Program-made: the position numbers and the translations under genes
Part shown: piece after piece, positions 16,773 to 33,100 of the stretch
Layout of the letters: every line of letters begins with the position of its first letter
Position numbering within the stretch: position 1 is the stretch's first letter
DNA from: Nemertoderma westbladi
Lineage: Eukaryota > Xenacoelomorpha > Nemertodermatida > Nemertodermatidae
DNA: 57,429 nt
Assembly: GCA_032718475.1 (NCBI GenBank)
Contig: JAUCBJ010009000.1
Coordinates: 1 to 57,429, forward strand
Direction of reading: 5' to 3'
Notes under the pieces: generated by a model
The model's input: the letters and a program-made list of their open reading frames with translations, nothing else
Told to the model about the DNA's origin: nothing
The model's database searches: none

Positions 16773-18150
16773 TTGGCTGGAGTGGTTTCTATACCAACAA
16801 ACACCCAATCATGTTTGTTCCCCCGACTTTTGCAAACTCGTTCGTACGACTTTACAAAACTTTGGGAAACAAATCTAATTGGCTGGAGTGGTTTCTATAC
16901 CAAAAAACACCCAATCATGTTTGTTCCCCCGACTTTTGCAAACTCGTTCGTACGACTTTACAAAACTTTGGGAAACAAATCTAATTGGCTGGAGTGGTTT
17001 CTATACCAAAAAACACCCAATCATGTTTGTTCCCCCGACTTTTGCAAACTCGTTCGTACGACTTTACAAAACTTTGGGAAACAAATCTAATTGGCTGGAG
17101 TGGTTTCTATACCAAAAAACACCCAATCATGTTTGTTCCCCCGACTTTTGCAAACTCGTTCGTACGACTTTACAAAACTTTGGGAAACAAATCTAATTGG
17201 CTGGAGTGGTTTCTATACCAAAAAACACCCAATCATGTTTGTTCCCCCGACTTTTGCAAACTCGTTCGTACGACTTTACAAAACTTTGGGAAACAAATCT
17301 AATTGGCTGGAGTGGTTTCTATACCAAAAAACACCCAACCATGTTTGTTCCCCCAACCTTTGCAAACTCGTTTGAACGACTTTACAAAACTCTGGGATAC
17401 AAATCTAATTGGCTGGAGTGGTTTCTATACCAAAAAACACCCAATCATGTTTGTTCCCCCGACTTTTGCAAACTCGTTCGAACGACTTTACAAAACTTTG
17501 GGAAACAAATCTAATTGGCTGGAGTGGTTTCTATACCAAAAAACACCCAATCATGTTTGTTCCCCCGACTTTTGCAAACTCGTTCGAACGACTTTACAAA
17601 ACTTTGGGAAACAAATCTAATTGGCTGGAGTGGTTTCTATACCAAAAAACACCCAATCATGTTTGTTCCCCCGACTTTTGCAAACTCGTTCGTACGACTT
17701 TACAAAACTTTGGGAAACAAATCTAATTGGCTGGAGTGGTTTCTATACCAACAAACACCCAATCATGTTTGTTCCCCCGACTTTTGCAAACTCGTTCGTA
17801 CGACTTTACAAAACTTTGGGAAACAAATCTAATTGGCTGGAGTGGTTTCTATACCAAAAAACACCCAATCATGTTTGTTCCCCCGACTTTTGCAAACTCG
17901 TTCGTACGACTTTACAAAACTTTGGGAAACAAATCTAATTGGCTGGAGTGGTTTCTATACCAACAAACACCCAATCATGTTTGTTCCCTCGACTTTTGCA
18001 AACTCGTTCGTACGACTTTACAAAACTTTGGGAAACAAATCTAATTGGCTGGAGTGGTTTCTATACCAAAAAACACCCAATCATGTTTGTTCCCCCGACT
18101 TTTGCAAACTCGTTCGTACGACTTTACAAAACTCTGGGAAACAAATCTAA
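16773..18150 (+). repeat. Homogenised run of near-identical monomers
   Basis: Successive 106-bp units from about 16,880 to 17,300 are identical or nearly so: CCAAAAAACACCC, AATCATG, CCCCCGACTTTTG, TTCGTACGAC, ACTTTGGGAAAC. The same type dominates to about 18,150. This indicates a recent local amplification of a single monomer, distinct from the mixed-type higher-order organisation that follows. Confidence 0.8.
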
Positions 18151-21100
18151 TTGGCTGGAGTGGTTTCTATACCAACAAATACCCAACCAAGCTTGTTCCC
18201 CCAACCTTTGCAAACTCGTTTGAACGACTTTACAAAACTCTGGGATACAAATCTAATTGGCTGGAGTGGTTTCTATACCAAAAAACACCCAATCATGTTT
18301 GTTCCCCCGACTTTTGCAAACTCGTTTGAACGACTTACAAAACTTTGGGAAACAAATCTAATTGGCTGGAGTGGTTTCTATACCAAAAAACACCCAATCA
18401 TGTTTGTTCCCCCGACTTTTGCAAACTCGTTCGTACGACTTTACAAAACTCTGGGAAACAAATCTAATTGGCTGGAGTGGTTTCTATACCAACAAATACC
18501 CAACCAAGCTTGTTCCCCCAACCTTTGCAAACTCGTTTGAACGACTTTACAAAACTCTGGGATACAAATCTAATTGGCTGGAGTGGTTTCTATACCAAAA
18601 AACACCCAATCATGTTTGTTCCCCCGACTTTTGCAAACTCGTTTGAACGACTTACAAAACTTTGGGAAACAAATCTAATTGGCTGGAGTGGTTTCTATAC
18701 CAAAAAACACCCAATCATGTTTGTTCCCCCGACTTTTGCAAACTCGTTCGTACGACTTTACAAAACTCTGGGAAACAAATCTAATTGGCTGGAGTGGTTT
18801 CTATACCAACAAACACCCAATCATGTTTGTTCCCCCGACTTTTGCAATCTCGTTCGAACGACGTTACAAAACTTTGGGAAACAAATCTAATTGGCTGGAG
18901 TGGTTTCTATACCAAAAAACACCCAATCATGTTTGTTCCCCCTACTTTTGCAAACTCGTTCGTACGACTTTACAAAACTTTGGGAAACAAATCTAATTGG
19001 CTGGAGTGGTTTCTATACCAACAAATACCCAACCAAGCTTGTTCCCCCAACCTTTGCAAACTCGTTTGAACGACTTTACAAAACTCTGGGATACAAATCT
19101 AATTGGTTGGAGTGGTTTCTATACCAAAAAACACCCAACCATGTTTGTTCCCCCAACCTTTGCAAACTCGTTTGAACGACTTTACAAAACTCGGGGAAAC
19201 AAATCTAATTGGCTGGAGTGGTTTCTATACCAAAAAACACCCAATCATGTTTGTTCCCCCGACTTTTGCAAACTCGTTCGAACGACTTTACAAAACTTTG
19301 GGAAACAAATCTAATTGGCTGGAGTGGTTTCTATACCAACAAACACCCAACCAAGCTTGTTCCCCCGACTTTTGCAAACTCATTCGAACGACTTTACAAA
19401 ACTTTGGGAAACAAATCTAATTGGCTGGAGTGGTTTCTATACCAACAAATACCCAACCAAGCTTGTTCCCCCAACCTTTGCAAACTCGTTTGAACGACTT
19501 TACAAAACTCTGGGATACAAATCTAATTGGCTGGAGTGGTTTCTATACCAACAAACACCCAATCATGTTTGTTCCCCCGACTTTTGCAAACTCGTTCGTA
19601 CGACTTTACAAAACTCTGGGATACAAATCGAATTGGTTGGAGTGGTTTCTATACCAAAAAACACCCATTCATGTTTGTTCCCCCGACTTTTGCAAACTCG
19701 TTCGTACGACTTTACAAAACTTTGGGAAACAAATCTAATTGGCTGGAGTGGTTTCTATACCAACAAACACCCAATCAAGTTTGTTCCCCCAACCTTTGCA
19801 AACTCGTTTGAACGACTTTACAAAACTCAGGGAAACAAATCTAATTGGCTGGAGTTGTTTCTATACCAACAAACACCCAATCATGTTTGTTCCCCCGACT
19901 TTTGCAAACTCGTTCGAACGACTTTACAAAACTTTGGGAAACAAATCTAATTGGCTGGAGTGGTTTCTATACCAACAAACACCCAACCAAGCTTGTTCCC
20001 CCGACTTTTGCAAACTCATTCGAACGACTTTACAAAACTTTGGGAAACAAATCTAATTGGCTGGAGTGGTTTCTATACCAACAAATACCCAACCAAGCTT
20101 GTTCCTCCAACCTTTGCAAACTCGTTTGAACGACTTTACAAAACTCTGGGATACAAATCTAATTGGCTGGAGTGGTTTCTATACCAACAAACACCCAATC
20201 ATGTTTGTTCCCCCGACTTTTGCAAACTCGTTCGTACGACTTTACAAAACTCTGGGATACAAATCGAATTGGTTGGAGTGGTTTCTATACCAAAAAACAC
20301 CCATTCATGTTTGTTCCCCCGACTTTTGCAAACTCGTTCGTACGACTTTACAAAACTTTAGGAAACAAATCTAATTGGCTGGAGTGGTTTCTATACCAAC
20401 AAACACCCAATCAAGTTTGTTCCCCCAACCTTTGCAAACTCGTTTGAACGACTTTACAAAACTCAGGGAAACAAATCTAATTGGCTGGAGTGGTTTCTAT
20501 ACCAACAAACACCCAATCATGTTTGTTCCCCCGACTTTTGCAAACTCGTTCGTACGACTTTACAAAACTTTGGGAAACAAATCTAATTGGCTGGAGTGGT
20601 TTCTATACCAACAAACACCCAATCATGTTTGTTCCCCCGACTTTTGCAAACTCGTTCGTACGACTTTACAAAACTTTGGGAAACAAATCTAATTGGCTGG
20701 AGTGGTTTCTATACCAAAAAACACCCAATCATGTTTGTTCCCCCGACTTTTGCAAACTCGTTCGTACGACTTTACAAAACTCTGGGAAACAAATCTAATT
20801 GGCTGGAGTGGTTTCTATACCAACAAATACCCAACCAAGCTTGTTCCCCCAACCTTTGCAAACTCGTTTGAACGACTTTACAAAACTCTGAGATACAAAT
20901 CTAATTGGCTGGAGTGGTTTCTATACCAAAAAACACCCAATCATGTTTGTTCCCCCGACTTTTGCAAACTCGTTTGAACGACTTACAAAACTTTGGGAAA
21001 CAAATCTAATTGGCTGGAGTGGTTTCTATACCAAAAAACACCCAATCATGTTTGTTCCCCCGACTTTTGCAAACTCGTTCGTACGACTTTACAAAACTCT

Positions 21101-24100
21101 GGGAAACAAATCTAATTGGCTGGAGTGGTTTCTATACCAACAAATACCCAACCAAGCTTGTTCCCCCAACCTTTGCAAACTCGTTTGAACGACTTTACAA
21201 AACTCTGGGATACAAATCTAATTGGCTGGAGTGGTTTCTATACCAAAAAACACCCAATCATGTTTGTTCCCCCGACTTTTGCAAACTCGTTCGTACGACT
21301 TTACAAAACTTTGGGAAACAAATCTAATTGGCTGGAGTGGTTTCTATACCAACAAATACCCAACCAAGCTTGTTCCCCCAACCTTTGCAAACTCGTTTGA
21401 ACGACTTTACAAAACTCTGGGATACAAATCTAATTGGCTGGAGTGGTTTCTATACCAACAAACACCCAATCATGTTTGTTCCCCCGACTTTTGCAAACTC
21501 GTTCGAACGACTTTACAAAACTAAGGGAAACAAATCTAATTGGCTGGAGTGGTTTCTATACCAACAAACACTCAATCATGTTTGTTCCCCCTACTTTTGC
21601 AAACTCGTTCGAACGACTTTACAATACTTTGGGAAACAAATCTAATTGGCTGGAGTGGTTTCTATACCAACAAACACCCAATCATGTTTGTTCCCCCTAC
21701 TTTTGCAAACTCGTTCGAACGACTTTACAATACTTTGGGAAACAAATCTAATTGGCTGGAGTGGTTTCTATACCAACAAATACCCAACCAAGCTTGTTCC
21801 CCCAACCTTTGCAAACTCGGTTGAACGACTTTACAAAACTCTGGGATACAAATCTAATTGGCTGGAGTGGTTTCTATACCAAAAAACACCCAATCATGTT
21901 TGTTCCCCCGACTTTTGCAAACTCGTTCGAACGACTTTACAATACTTTGGGAAACAAATCTAATTGGCTGGAGTGGTTTCTATACCAAAAAACACCCAAT
22001 CAAGTTTGTTCCCCCGACTTTTGCAAACTCGTTCGAACGACTTTACAAAACTCTGGGATACAAATCTAATTGGCTGGAGTGGTTTCCATACCAACAAACA
22101 CCCAATCAAGTTTGTTCCCCCGACTTTTGCAAACTCGTTCGAACGACTTTACAAAACTCTGGGATACAAATCTAATTGGCTGGAGTGGTTTCCATACCAA
22201 CAAACACCCAATCAAGTTTGTTCCCCCGACTTTTGCAAACTCGTCCGTACGACTTTACAAAACTTTGGGAAACAAATCTAATTGGCTGGAGTGGTTTCTA
22301 TACCAAAAAACACCCAATCAAGTTTGTTCCCCCGACTTTTGCAAACTCGTTCGAACGACTTTACAAAACTCTGGGATACAAATCTAATTGGCTGGAGTGG
22401 TTTCCATACCAACAAACACCCAATCAAGTTTGTTCCCCCGACTTTTGCAAACTCGTTCGTACGACTTTACAAAACTCAGGGAAACAAATCTAATTGGCTG
22501 GAGTGGTTTCTATACCAAAAAACACCCAATCAAGTTTGTTCCCCCGACTTTTGCAAACTCGTTCGTACGACTTTACAAAACTCAGGGAAACAAATCTAAT
22601 TGGCTGGAGTGGTTTCTATACCAAAAAACACCCAATCAAGTTTGTTCCCCCGACTTTTGCAAACTCGTTCGAACGACTTTACAAAACTCTGGGATACAAA
22701 TCTAATTGGCTGGAGTGGTTTCCATACCAACAAACACCCAATCAAGTTTGTTCCCCCGACTTTTGCAAACTCGTTCGAACGACTTTACAAAACTCTGGGA
22801 TACAAATCTAATTGGCTGGAGTGGTTTCCATACCAACAAACACCCAATCAAGTTTGTTCCCCCGACTTTTGCAAACTCGTTCGTACGACTTTACAAAACT
22901 TTGGGAAACAAATCTAATTGGCTGGAGTGGTTTCTATACCAACAAATACCCAACCAAGCTTGTTCCCCCAACCTTTGCAAACTCGTTTGAACGACTTTAC
23001 AAAACTTTGGGAAACAAATCTAATTGGCTGGAGTGGTTTCTATACCAAAAAACACCCAATCATGTTTGTTCCCCCGACTTTTGCAAACTCGTTTGAACGA
23101 CTTTACAAAACTTTGGGAAACAAATCTAATTGGCTGGAGTGGTTTCTATACCAACAAATACCCAACCAAGCTTGTTCCCCCAACCTTTGCAAACTCGTTT
23201 GAACGACTTTACAAAACTCTGGGATACAAATCTAATTGGCTGGAGTGGTTTCTATACCAACAAACACCCAATCATGTTTGTTCCCCCGACTTTTGCAAAC
23301 TCGTTCGTACGACTTTACAAAACTTTGGGAAACAAATCTAATTGGCTGGAGTGGTTTCTATACCAACAAACACCCAATCAAGTTTGTTCCCCCAACCTTT
23401 GCAAACTCGTTTGAACGACTTTACAAAACTCAGGGAAACAAATCTAATTGGCTGGAGTGGTTTCTATACCAACAAACACCCAATCATGTTTGTTCCCCCG
23501 ACTTTTGCAAACTCGTTCGTACGACTTTACAAAACTTTGGGAAACAAATCTATTTGGCTGGAGTGGTTTCTATACCAACAAACACCCAATCATGTTTGTT
23601 CCCCCGACTTTTGCAAACTCGTTCGTACGACTTTACAAAACTTTGGGAAACAAATCTAATTGGCTGGAGTGGTTTCTATACCAAAAAACACCCAATCATG
23701 TTTGTTCCCCCGACTTTTGCAAACTCGTTCGTACGACTTTACAAAACTCTGGGAAACAAATCTAATTGGCTGGAGTGGTTTCTATACCAACAAATACCCA
23801 ACCAAGCTTGTTCCCCCAACCTTTGCAAACTCGTTTGAACGACTTTACAAAACTCTGGGATACAAATCTAATTGGCTGGAGTGGTTTCTATACCAACAAA
23901 CACCCAATCATGTTTGTTCCCCCGACTTTTGCAAACTCGTTTGAACGACTTACAAAACTTTGGGAAACAAATCTAATTGGCTGGAGTGGTTTCTATACCA
24001 AAAAACACCCAATCATGTTTGTTCCCCCGACTTTTGCAAACTCGTTCGTACGACTTTACAAAACTCTGGGAAACAAATCTAATTGGCTGGAGTGGTTTCT

Positions 24101-27100
24101 ATACCAACAAATACCCAACCAAGCTTGTTCCCCCAACCTTTGCAAACTCGTTTGAACGACTTTACAAAACTCTGGGATACAAATCTAATTGGCTGGAGTG
24201 GTTTCTATACCAAAAAACACCCAATCATGTTTGTTCCCCCGACTTTTGCAAACTCGTTCGAACGACTTTACAAAACTTTGGGAAACAAATCTAATTGGCT
24301 GGAGTGGTTTCTATACCAAAAAACACCCAATCATGTTTGTTCCCCCGACTTTTGCAAACTCGTTCGAACGACTTTACAAAACTTTGGGAAACAAATCTAA
24401 TTGGCTGGAGTGGTTTCTATACCAAAAAACACCCAATCATGTTTGTTCCCCCGACTTTTGCAAACTCGTTCGTACGACTTTACAAAACTCTGGGATACAA
24501 ATCTAATTGGCTGGAGTGGTTTCTATACCAAAAAACACCCAATCATGTTTGTTCCCCCGACTTTTGCAAACTCGTTCGTACGACTTTACAAAACTTTGGG
24601 AAACAAATCTAATTGGCTGGAGTGGTTTCTATACCAACAAACACCCAATCATGTTTGTTCCCCCGACTTTTGCAAACTCGTTCGTACGACTTTACAAAAC
24701 TTTGGGAAACAAATCTAATTGGCTGGAGTGGTTTCTATACCAAAAAACACCCAATCATGTTTGTTCCCCCGACTTTTGCAAACTCGTTCGTACGACTTTA
24801 CAAAACTCTGGGAAACAAATCTAATTGGCTGGAGTGGTTTCTATACCAACAAACACCCAACCAAGCTTGTTCCCCCAACCTTTGCAAACTCGTTTGAACG
24901 ACTTTACAAAACTCTGGGATACAAATCTAATTGGCTGGAGTGGTTTCTATACCAAAAAACACCCAATCATGTTTGTTCCCCCGACTTTTGCAAACTCGTT
25001 CGTACGACTTTACAAAACTTTGGGAAACAAATCTAATTGGCTGGAGTGGTTTCTATACCAAAAAACACCCAATCATGTTTGTTCCCCCGACTTTTGCAAA
25101 CTCGTTCGTACGACTTTACAAAACTCTGGGAAACAAATCTAATTGGCTGGAGTGGTTTCTATACCAACAAATACCCAACCAAGCTTGTTCCCCCAACCTT
25201 TGCAAACTCGTTTGAACGACTTTACAAAACTCTGGGATACAAATCTAATTGGCTGGAGTGGTTTCTATACCAAAAAACACCCAATCATGTTTGTTCCCCC
25301 GACTTTTGCAAACTCGTTTGAACGACTTACAAAACTTTGGGAAACAAATCTAATTGGCTGGAGTGGTTTCTATACCAAAAAACACCCAATCATGTTTGTT
25401 CCCCCGACTTTTGCAAACTCGTTCGTACGACTTTACAAAACTCTGGGAAACAAATCTAATTGGCTGGAGTGGTTTCTATACCAAAAAACACCCAATCATG
25501 TTTGTTCCCCCGACTTTTGCAAACTCGTTCGTACGACTTTACAAAACTTTGGGAAACAAATCTAATTGGCTGGAGTGGTTTCTATACCAACAAATACCCA
25601 ACCAAGCTTGTTCCCCCAACCTTTGCAAACTCGTTTGAACGACTTTACAAAACTCTGGGATACAAATCTAATTGGTTGGAGTGGTTTCTATACCAACAAA
25701 CACCCAATCATGTTTGTTCCCCCGACTTTTGCAAACTCGTTCGAACGACTTTACAAAACTTTGGGAAACAAATCTAATTGGCTGGAGTGGTTTCTATACC
25801 AACAAACACCCAACCAAGCTTGTTCCCCCGACTTTTGCAAACTCATTCGAACGACTTTACAAAACTTTGGGAAACAAATCTAATTGGCTGGAGTGGTTTC
25901 TATACCAACAAACACCCAATCATGTTTGTTCCCCCGACTTTTGCAAACTCGTTCGAACGACTTTACAAAACTTTGGGAAACAAATCTAATTGGCTGGAGT
26001 GGTTTCTATACCAACAAACACCCAACCAAGCTTGTTCCCCCGACTTTTGCAAACTCATTCGAACGACTTTACAAAACTTTGGGAAACAAATCTAATTGGC
26101 TGGAGTGGTTTCTATACCAACAAATACCCAACCAAGCTTGTTCCCCCAACCTTTGCAAACTCGTTTGAACGACTTTACAAAACTCTGGGATACAAATCTA
26201 ATTGGCTGGAGTGGTTTCTATACCAACAAACACCCAATCATGTTTGTTCCCCCGACTTTTGCAAACTCGTTCGTACGACTTTACAAAACTCTGGGATACA
26301 AATCGAATTGGTTGGAGTGGTTTCTATACCAAAAAACACCCATTCATGTTTGTTCCCCCGACTTTTGCAAACTCGTTCGTACGACTTTACAAAACTTTGG
26401 GAAACAAATCTAATTGGCTGGAGTGGTTTCTATACCAACAAACACCCAATCAAGTTTGTTCCCCCAACCTTTGCAAACTCGTTTGAACGACTTTACAAAA
26501 CTCAGGGAAACAAATCTAATTGGCTGGAGTTGTTTCTATACCAACAAACACCCAATCATGTTTGTTCCCCCGACTTTTGCAAACTCGTTCGAACGACTTT
26601 ACAAAACTTTGGGAAACAAATCTAATTGGCTGGAGTGGTTTCTATACCAACAAACACCCAACCAAGCTTGTTCCCCCGACTTTTGCAAACTCATTCGAAC
26701 GACTTTACAAAACTTTGGGAAACAAATCTAATTGGCTGGAGTGGTTTCTATACCAACAAATACCCAACCAAGCTTGTTCCCCCAACCTTTGCAAACTCGT
26801 TTGAACGACTTTACAAAACTCTGGGATACAAATCTAATTGGCTGGAGTGGTTTCTATACCAACAAACACCCAATCATGTTTGTTCCCCCGACTTTTGCAA
26901 ACTCGTTCGTACGACTTTACAAAACTCTGGGATACAAATCGAATTGGTTGGAGTGGTTTCTATACCAAAAAACACCCATTCATGTTTGTTCCCCCGACTT
27001 TTGCAAACTCGTTCGTACGACTTTACAAAACTTTAGGAAACAAATCTAATTGGCTGGAGTGGTTTCTATACCAACAAACACCCAATCAAGTTTGTTCCCC

Positions 27101-30100
27101 CAACCTTTGCAAACTCGTTTGAACGACTTTACAAAACTCAGGGAAACAAATCTAATTGGCTGGAGTGGTTTCTATACCAACAAACACCCAATCATGTTTG
27201 TTCCCCCGACTTTTGCAAACTCGTTCGTACGACTTTACAAAACTTTGGGAAACAAATCTAATTGGCTGGAGTGGTTTCTATACCAACAAACACCCAATCA
27301 TGTTTGTTCCCCCGACTTTTGCAAACTCGTTCGTACGACTTTACAAAACTTTGGGAAACAAATCTAATTGGCTGGAGTGGTTTCTATACCAAAAAACACC
27401 CAATCATGTTTGTTCCCCCGACTTTTGCAAACTCGTTCGTACGACTTTACAAAACTCTGGGAAACAAATCTAATTGGCTGGAGTGGTTTCTATACCAACA
27501 AATACCCAACCAAGCTTGTTCCCCCAACCTTTGCAAACTCGTTTGAACGACTTTACAAAACTCTGGGATACAAATCTAATTGGCTGGAGTGGTTTCTATA
27601 CCAAAAAACACCCAATCATGTTTGTTCCCCCGACTTTTGCAAACTCGTTTGAACGACTTACAAAACTTTGGGAAACAAATCTAATTGGCTGGAGTGGTTT
27701 CTATACCAAAAAACACCCAATCATGTTTGTTCCCCCGACTTTTGCAAACTCGTTCGTACGACTTTACAAAACTCTGGGAAACAAATCTAATTGGCTGGAG
27801 TGGTTTCTATACCAACAAATACCCAACCAAGCTTGTTCCCCCAACCTTTGCAAACTCGTTTGAACGACTTTACAAAACTCTGGGATACAAATCTAATTGG
27901 CTGGAGTGGTTTCTATACCAAAAAACACCCAATCATGTTTGTTCCCCCGACTTTTGCAAACTCGTTCGTACGACTTTACAAAACTTTGGGAAACAAATCT
28001 AATTGGCTGGAGTGGTTTCTATACCAACAAATACCCAACCAAGCTTGTTCCCCCAACCTTTGCAAACTCGTTTGAACGACTTTACAAAACTCGGGGATAC
28101 AAATCTAATTGGCTGGAGTGGTTTCTATACCAACAAACACCCAATCATGTTTGTTCCCCCGACTTTTGCAAACTCGTTCGAACGACTTTACAAAACTAAG
28201 GGAAACAAATCTAATTGGCTGGAGTGGTTTCTATACCAACAAACACTCAATCATGTTTGTTCCCCCTACTTTTGCAAACTCGTTCGAACGACTTTACAAT
28301 ACTTTGGGAAACAAATCTAATTGGCTGGAGTGGTTTCTATACCAACAAACACCCAATCATGTTTGTTCCCCCTACTTTTGCAAACTCGTTCGAACGACTT
28401 TACAATACTTTGGGAAACAAATCTAATTGGCTGGAGTGGTTTCTATACCAACAAATACCCAACCAAGCTTGTTCCCCCAACCTTTGCAAACTCGGTTGAA
28501 CGACTTTACAAAACTCTGGGATACAAATCTAATTGGCTGGAGTGGTTTCTATACCAACAAACACCCAATCAAGTTTGTTCCCCCGACTTTTGCAAACTCG
28601 TTCGTACGACTTTACAAAACTTTGGGAAACAAATCTAATTGGCTGGAGTGGTTTCTATACCAAAAAACACCCAATCAAGTTTGTTCCCCCGACTTTTGCA
28701 AACTCGTTCGAACGACTTTACAAAACTCTGGGATACAAATCTAATTGGCTGGAGTGGTTTCCATACCAACAAACACCCAATCAAGTTTGTTCCCCCGACT
28801 TTTGCAAACTCGTTCGTACGACTTTACAAAACTCAGGGAAACAAATCTAATTGGCTGGAGTGGTTTCTATACCAAAAAACACCCAATCAAGTTTGTTCCC
28901 CCGACTTTTGCAAACTCGTTCGTACGACTTTACAAAACTCAGGGAAACAAATCTAATTGGCTGGAGTGGTTTCTATACCAAAAAACACCCAATCAAGTTT
29001 GTTCCCCCGACTTTTGCAAACTCGTTCGAACGACTTTACAAAACTCTGGGATACAAATCTAATTGGCTGGAGTGGTTTCCATACCAACAAACACCCAATC
29101 AAGTTTGTTCCCCCGACTTTTGCAAACTCGTTCGAACGACTTTACAAAACTCTGGGATACAAATCTAATTGGCTGGAGTGGTTTCCATACCAACAAACAC
29201 CCAATCAAGTTTGTTCCCCCGACTTTTGCAAACTCGTTCGTACGACTTTACAAAACTTTGGGAAACAAATCTAATTGGCTGGAGTGGTTTCTATACCAAC
29301 AAATACCCAACCAAGCTTGTTCCCCCAACCTTTGCAAACTCGTTTGAACGACTTTACAAAACTTTGGGAAACAAATCTAATTGGCTGGAGTGGTTTCTAT
29401 ACCAAAAAACACCCAATCATGTTTGTTCCCCCGACTTTTGCAAACTCGTTTGAACGACTTTACAAAACTTTGGGAAACAAATCTAATTGGCTGGAGTGGT
29501 TTCTATACCAACAAATACCCAACCAAGCTTGTTCCCCCAACCTTTGCAAACTCGTTTGAACGACTTTACAAAACTCTGGGATACAAATCTAATTGGCTGG
29601 AGTGGTTTCTATACCAACAAACACCCAATCATGTTTGTTCCCCCGACTTTTGCAAACTCGTTCGTACGACTTTACAAAACTTTGGGAAACAAATCTAATT
29701 GGCTGGAGTGGTTTCTATACCAACAAACACCCAATCAAGTTTGTTCCCCCAACCTTTGCAAACTCGTTTGAACGACTTTACAAAACTCAGGGAAACAAAT
29801 CTAATTGGCTGGAGTGGTTTCTATACCAACAAACACCCAATCATGTTTGTTCCCCCGACTTTTGCAAACTCGTTCGTACGACTTTACAAAACTTTGGGAA
29901 ACAAATCTAATTGGCTGGAGTGGTTTCTATACCAACAAACACCCAATCATGTTTGTTCCCCCGACTTTTGCAAACTCGTTCGTACGACTTTACAAAACTT
30001 TGGGAAACAAATCTAATTGGCTGGAGTGGTTTCTATACCAAAAAACACCCAATCATGTTTGTTCCCCCGACTTTTGCAAACTCGTTCGTACGACTTTACA

Positions 30101-33100
30101 AAACTCTGGGAAACAAATCTAATTGGCTGGAGTGGTTTCTATACCAACAAATACCCAACCAAGCTTGTTCCCCCAACCTTTGCAAACTCGTTTGAACGAC
30201 TTTACAAAACTCTGGGATACAAATCTAATTGGCTGGAGTGGTTTCTATACCAACAAACACCCAATCATGTTTGTTCCCCCGACTTTTGCAAACTCGTTTG
30301 AACGACTTACAAAACTTTGGGAAACAAATCTAATTGGCTGGAGTGGTTTCTATACCAAAAAACACCCAATCATGTTTGTTCCCCCGACTTTTGCAAACTC
30401 GTTCGTACGACTTTACAAAACTCTGGGAAACAAATCTAATTGGCTGGAGTGGTTTCTATACCAACAAATACCCAACCAAGCTTGTTCCCCCAACCTTTGC
30501 AAACTCGTTTGAACGACTTTACAAAACTCTGGGATACAAATCTAATTGGCTGGAGTGGTTTCTATACCAAAAAACACCCAATCATGTTTGTTCCCCCGAC
30601 TTTTGCAAACTCGTTCGAACGACTTTACAAAACTTTGGGAAACAAATCTAATTGGCTGGAGTGGTTTCTATACCAAAAAACACCCAATCATGTTTGTTCC
30701 CCCGACTTTTGCAAACTCGTTCGAACGACTTTACAAAACTTTGGGAAACAAATCTAATTGGCTGGAGTGGTTTCTATACCAAAAAACACCCAATCATGTT
30801 TGTTCCCCCGACTTTTGCAAACTCGTTCGTACGACTTTACAAAACTTTGGGAAACAAATCTAATTGGCTGGAGTGGTTTCTATACCAAAAAACACCCAAT
30901 CATGTTTGTTCCCCCGACTTTTGCAAACTCGTTCGTACGACTTTACAAAACTCTGGGAAACAAATCTAATTGGCTGGAGTGGTTTCTATACCAACAAATA
31001 CCCAACCAAGCTTGTTCCCCCAACCTTTGCAAACTCGTTTGAACGACTTTACAAAACTCTGGGATACAAATCTAATTGGCTGGAGTGGTTTCTATACCAA
31101 CAAACACCCAATCATGTTTGTTCCCCCGACTTTTGCAAACTCGTTTGAACGACTTACAAAACTTTGGGAAACAAATCTAATTGGCTGGAGTGGTTTCTAT
31201 ACCAAAAAACACCCAATCATGTTTGTTCCCCCGACTTTTGCAAACTCGTTCGTACGACTTTACAAAACTCTGGGAAACAAATCTAATTGGCTGGAGTGGT
31301 TTCTATACCAACAAATACCCAACCAAGCTTGTTCCCCCAACCTTTGCAAACTCGTTTGAACGACTTTACAAAACTCTGGGATACAAATCTAATTGGCTGG
31401 AGTGGTTTCTATACCAAAAAACACCCAATCATGTTTGTTCCCCCGACTTTTGCAAACTCGTTCGAACGACTTTACAAAACTTTGGGAAACAAATCTAATT
31501 GGCTGGAGTGGTTTCTATACCAAAAAACACCCAATCATGTTTGTTCCCCCGACTTTTGCAAACTCGTTCGTACGACTTTACAAAACTCTGGGATACAAAT
31601 CTAATTGGCTGGAGTGGTTTCTATACCAAAAAACACCCAATCATGTTTGTTCCCCCGACTTTTGCAAACTCGTTCGTACGACTTTACAAAACTTTGGGAA
31701 ACAAATCTAATTGGCTGGAGTGGTTTCTATACCAACAAACACCCAATCATGTTTGTTCCCCCGACTTTTGCAAACTCGTTCGTACGACTTTACAAAACTT
31801 TGGGAAACAAATCTAATTGGCTGGAGTGGTTTCTATACCAAAAAACACCCAATCATGTTTGTTCCCCCGACTTTTGCAAACTCGTTCGTACGACTTTACA
31901 AAACTCTGGGAAACAAATCTAATTGGCTGGAGTGGTTTCTATACCAACAAATACCCAACCAAGCTTGTTCCCCCAACCTTTGCAAACTCGTTTGAACGAC
32001 TTTACAAAACTCTGGGATACAAATCTAATTGGCTGGAGTGGTTTCTATACCAAAAAACACCCAATCATGTTTGTTCCCCCGACTTTTGCAAACTCGTTTG
32101 AACGACTTACAAAACTTTGGGAAACAAATCTAATTGGCTGGAGTGGTTTCTATACCAAAAAACACCCAATCATGTTTGTTCCCCCGACTTTTGCAAACTC
32201 GTTCGTACGACTTTACAAAACTCTGGGAAACAAATCTAATTGGCTGGAGTGGTTTCTATACCAACAAATACCCAACCAAGCTTGTTCCCCCAACCTTTGC
32301 AAACTCGTTTGAACGACTTTACAAAACTCTGGGATACAAATCTAATTGGCTGGAGTGGTTTCTATACCAAAAAACACCCAATCATGTTTGTTCCCCCGAC
32401 TTTTGCAAACTCGTTTGAACGACTTACAAAACTTTGGGAAACAAATCTAATTGGCTGGAGTGGTTTCTATACCAAAAAACACCCAATCATGTTTGTTCCC
32501 CCGACTTTTGCAAACTCGTTCGTACGACTTTACAAAACTCTGGGAAACAAATCTAATTGGCTGGAGTGGTTTCTATACCAAAAAACACCCAATCATGTTT
32601 GTTCCCCCGACTTTTGCAAACTCGTTCGTACGACTTTACAAAACTTTGGGAAACAAATCTAATTGGCTGGAGTGGTTTCTATACCAACAAATACCCAACC
32701 AAGCTTGTTCCCCCAACCTTTGCAAACTCGTTTGAACGACTTTACAAAACTCTGGGATACAAATCTAATTGGTTGGAGTGGTTTCTATACCAACAAACAC
32801 CCAATCATGTTTGTTCCCCCGACTTTTGCAAACTCGTTCGAACGACTTTACAAAACTTTGGGAAACAAATCTAATTGGCTGGAGTGGTTTCTATACCAAC
32901 AAACACCCAACCAAGCTTGTTCCCCCGACTTTTGCAAACTCATTCGAACGACTTTACAAAACTTTGGGAAACAAATCTAATTGGCTGGAGTGGTTTCTAT
33001 ACCAACAAACACCCAATCATGTTTGTTCCCCCGACTTTTGCAAACTCGTTCGAACGACTTTACAAAACTTTGGGAAACAAATCTAATTGGCTGGAGTGGT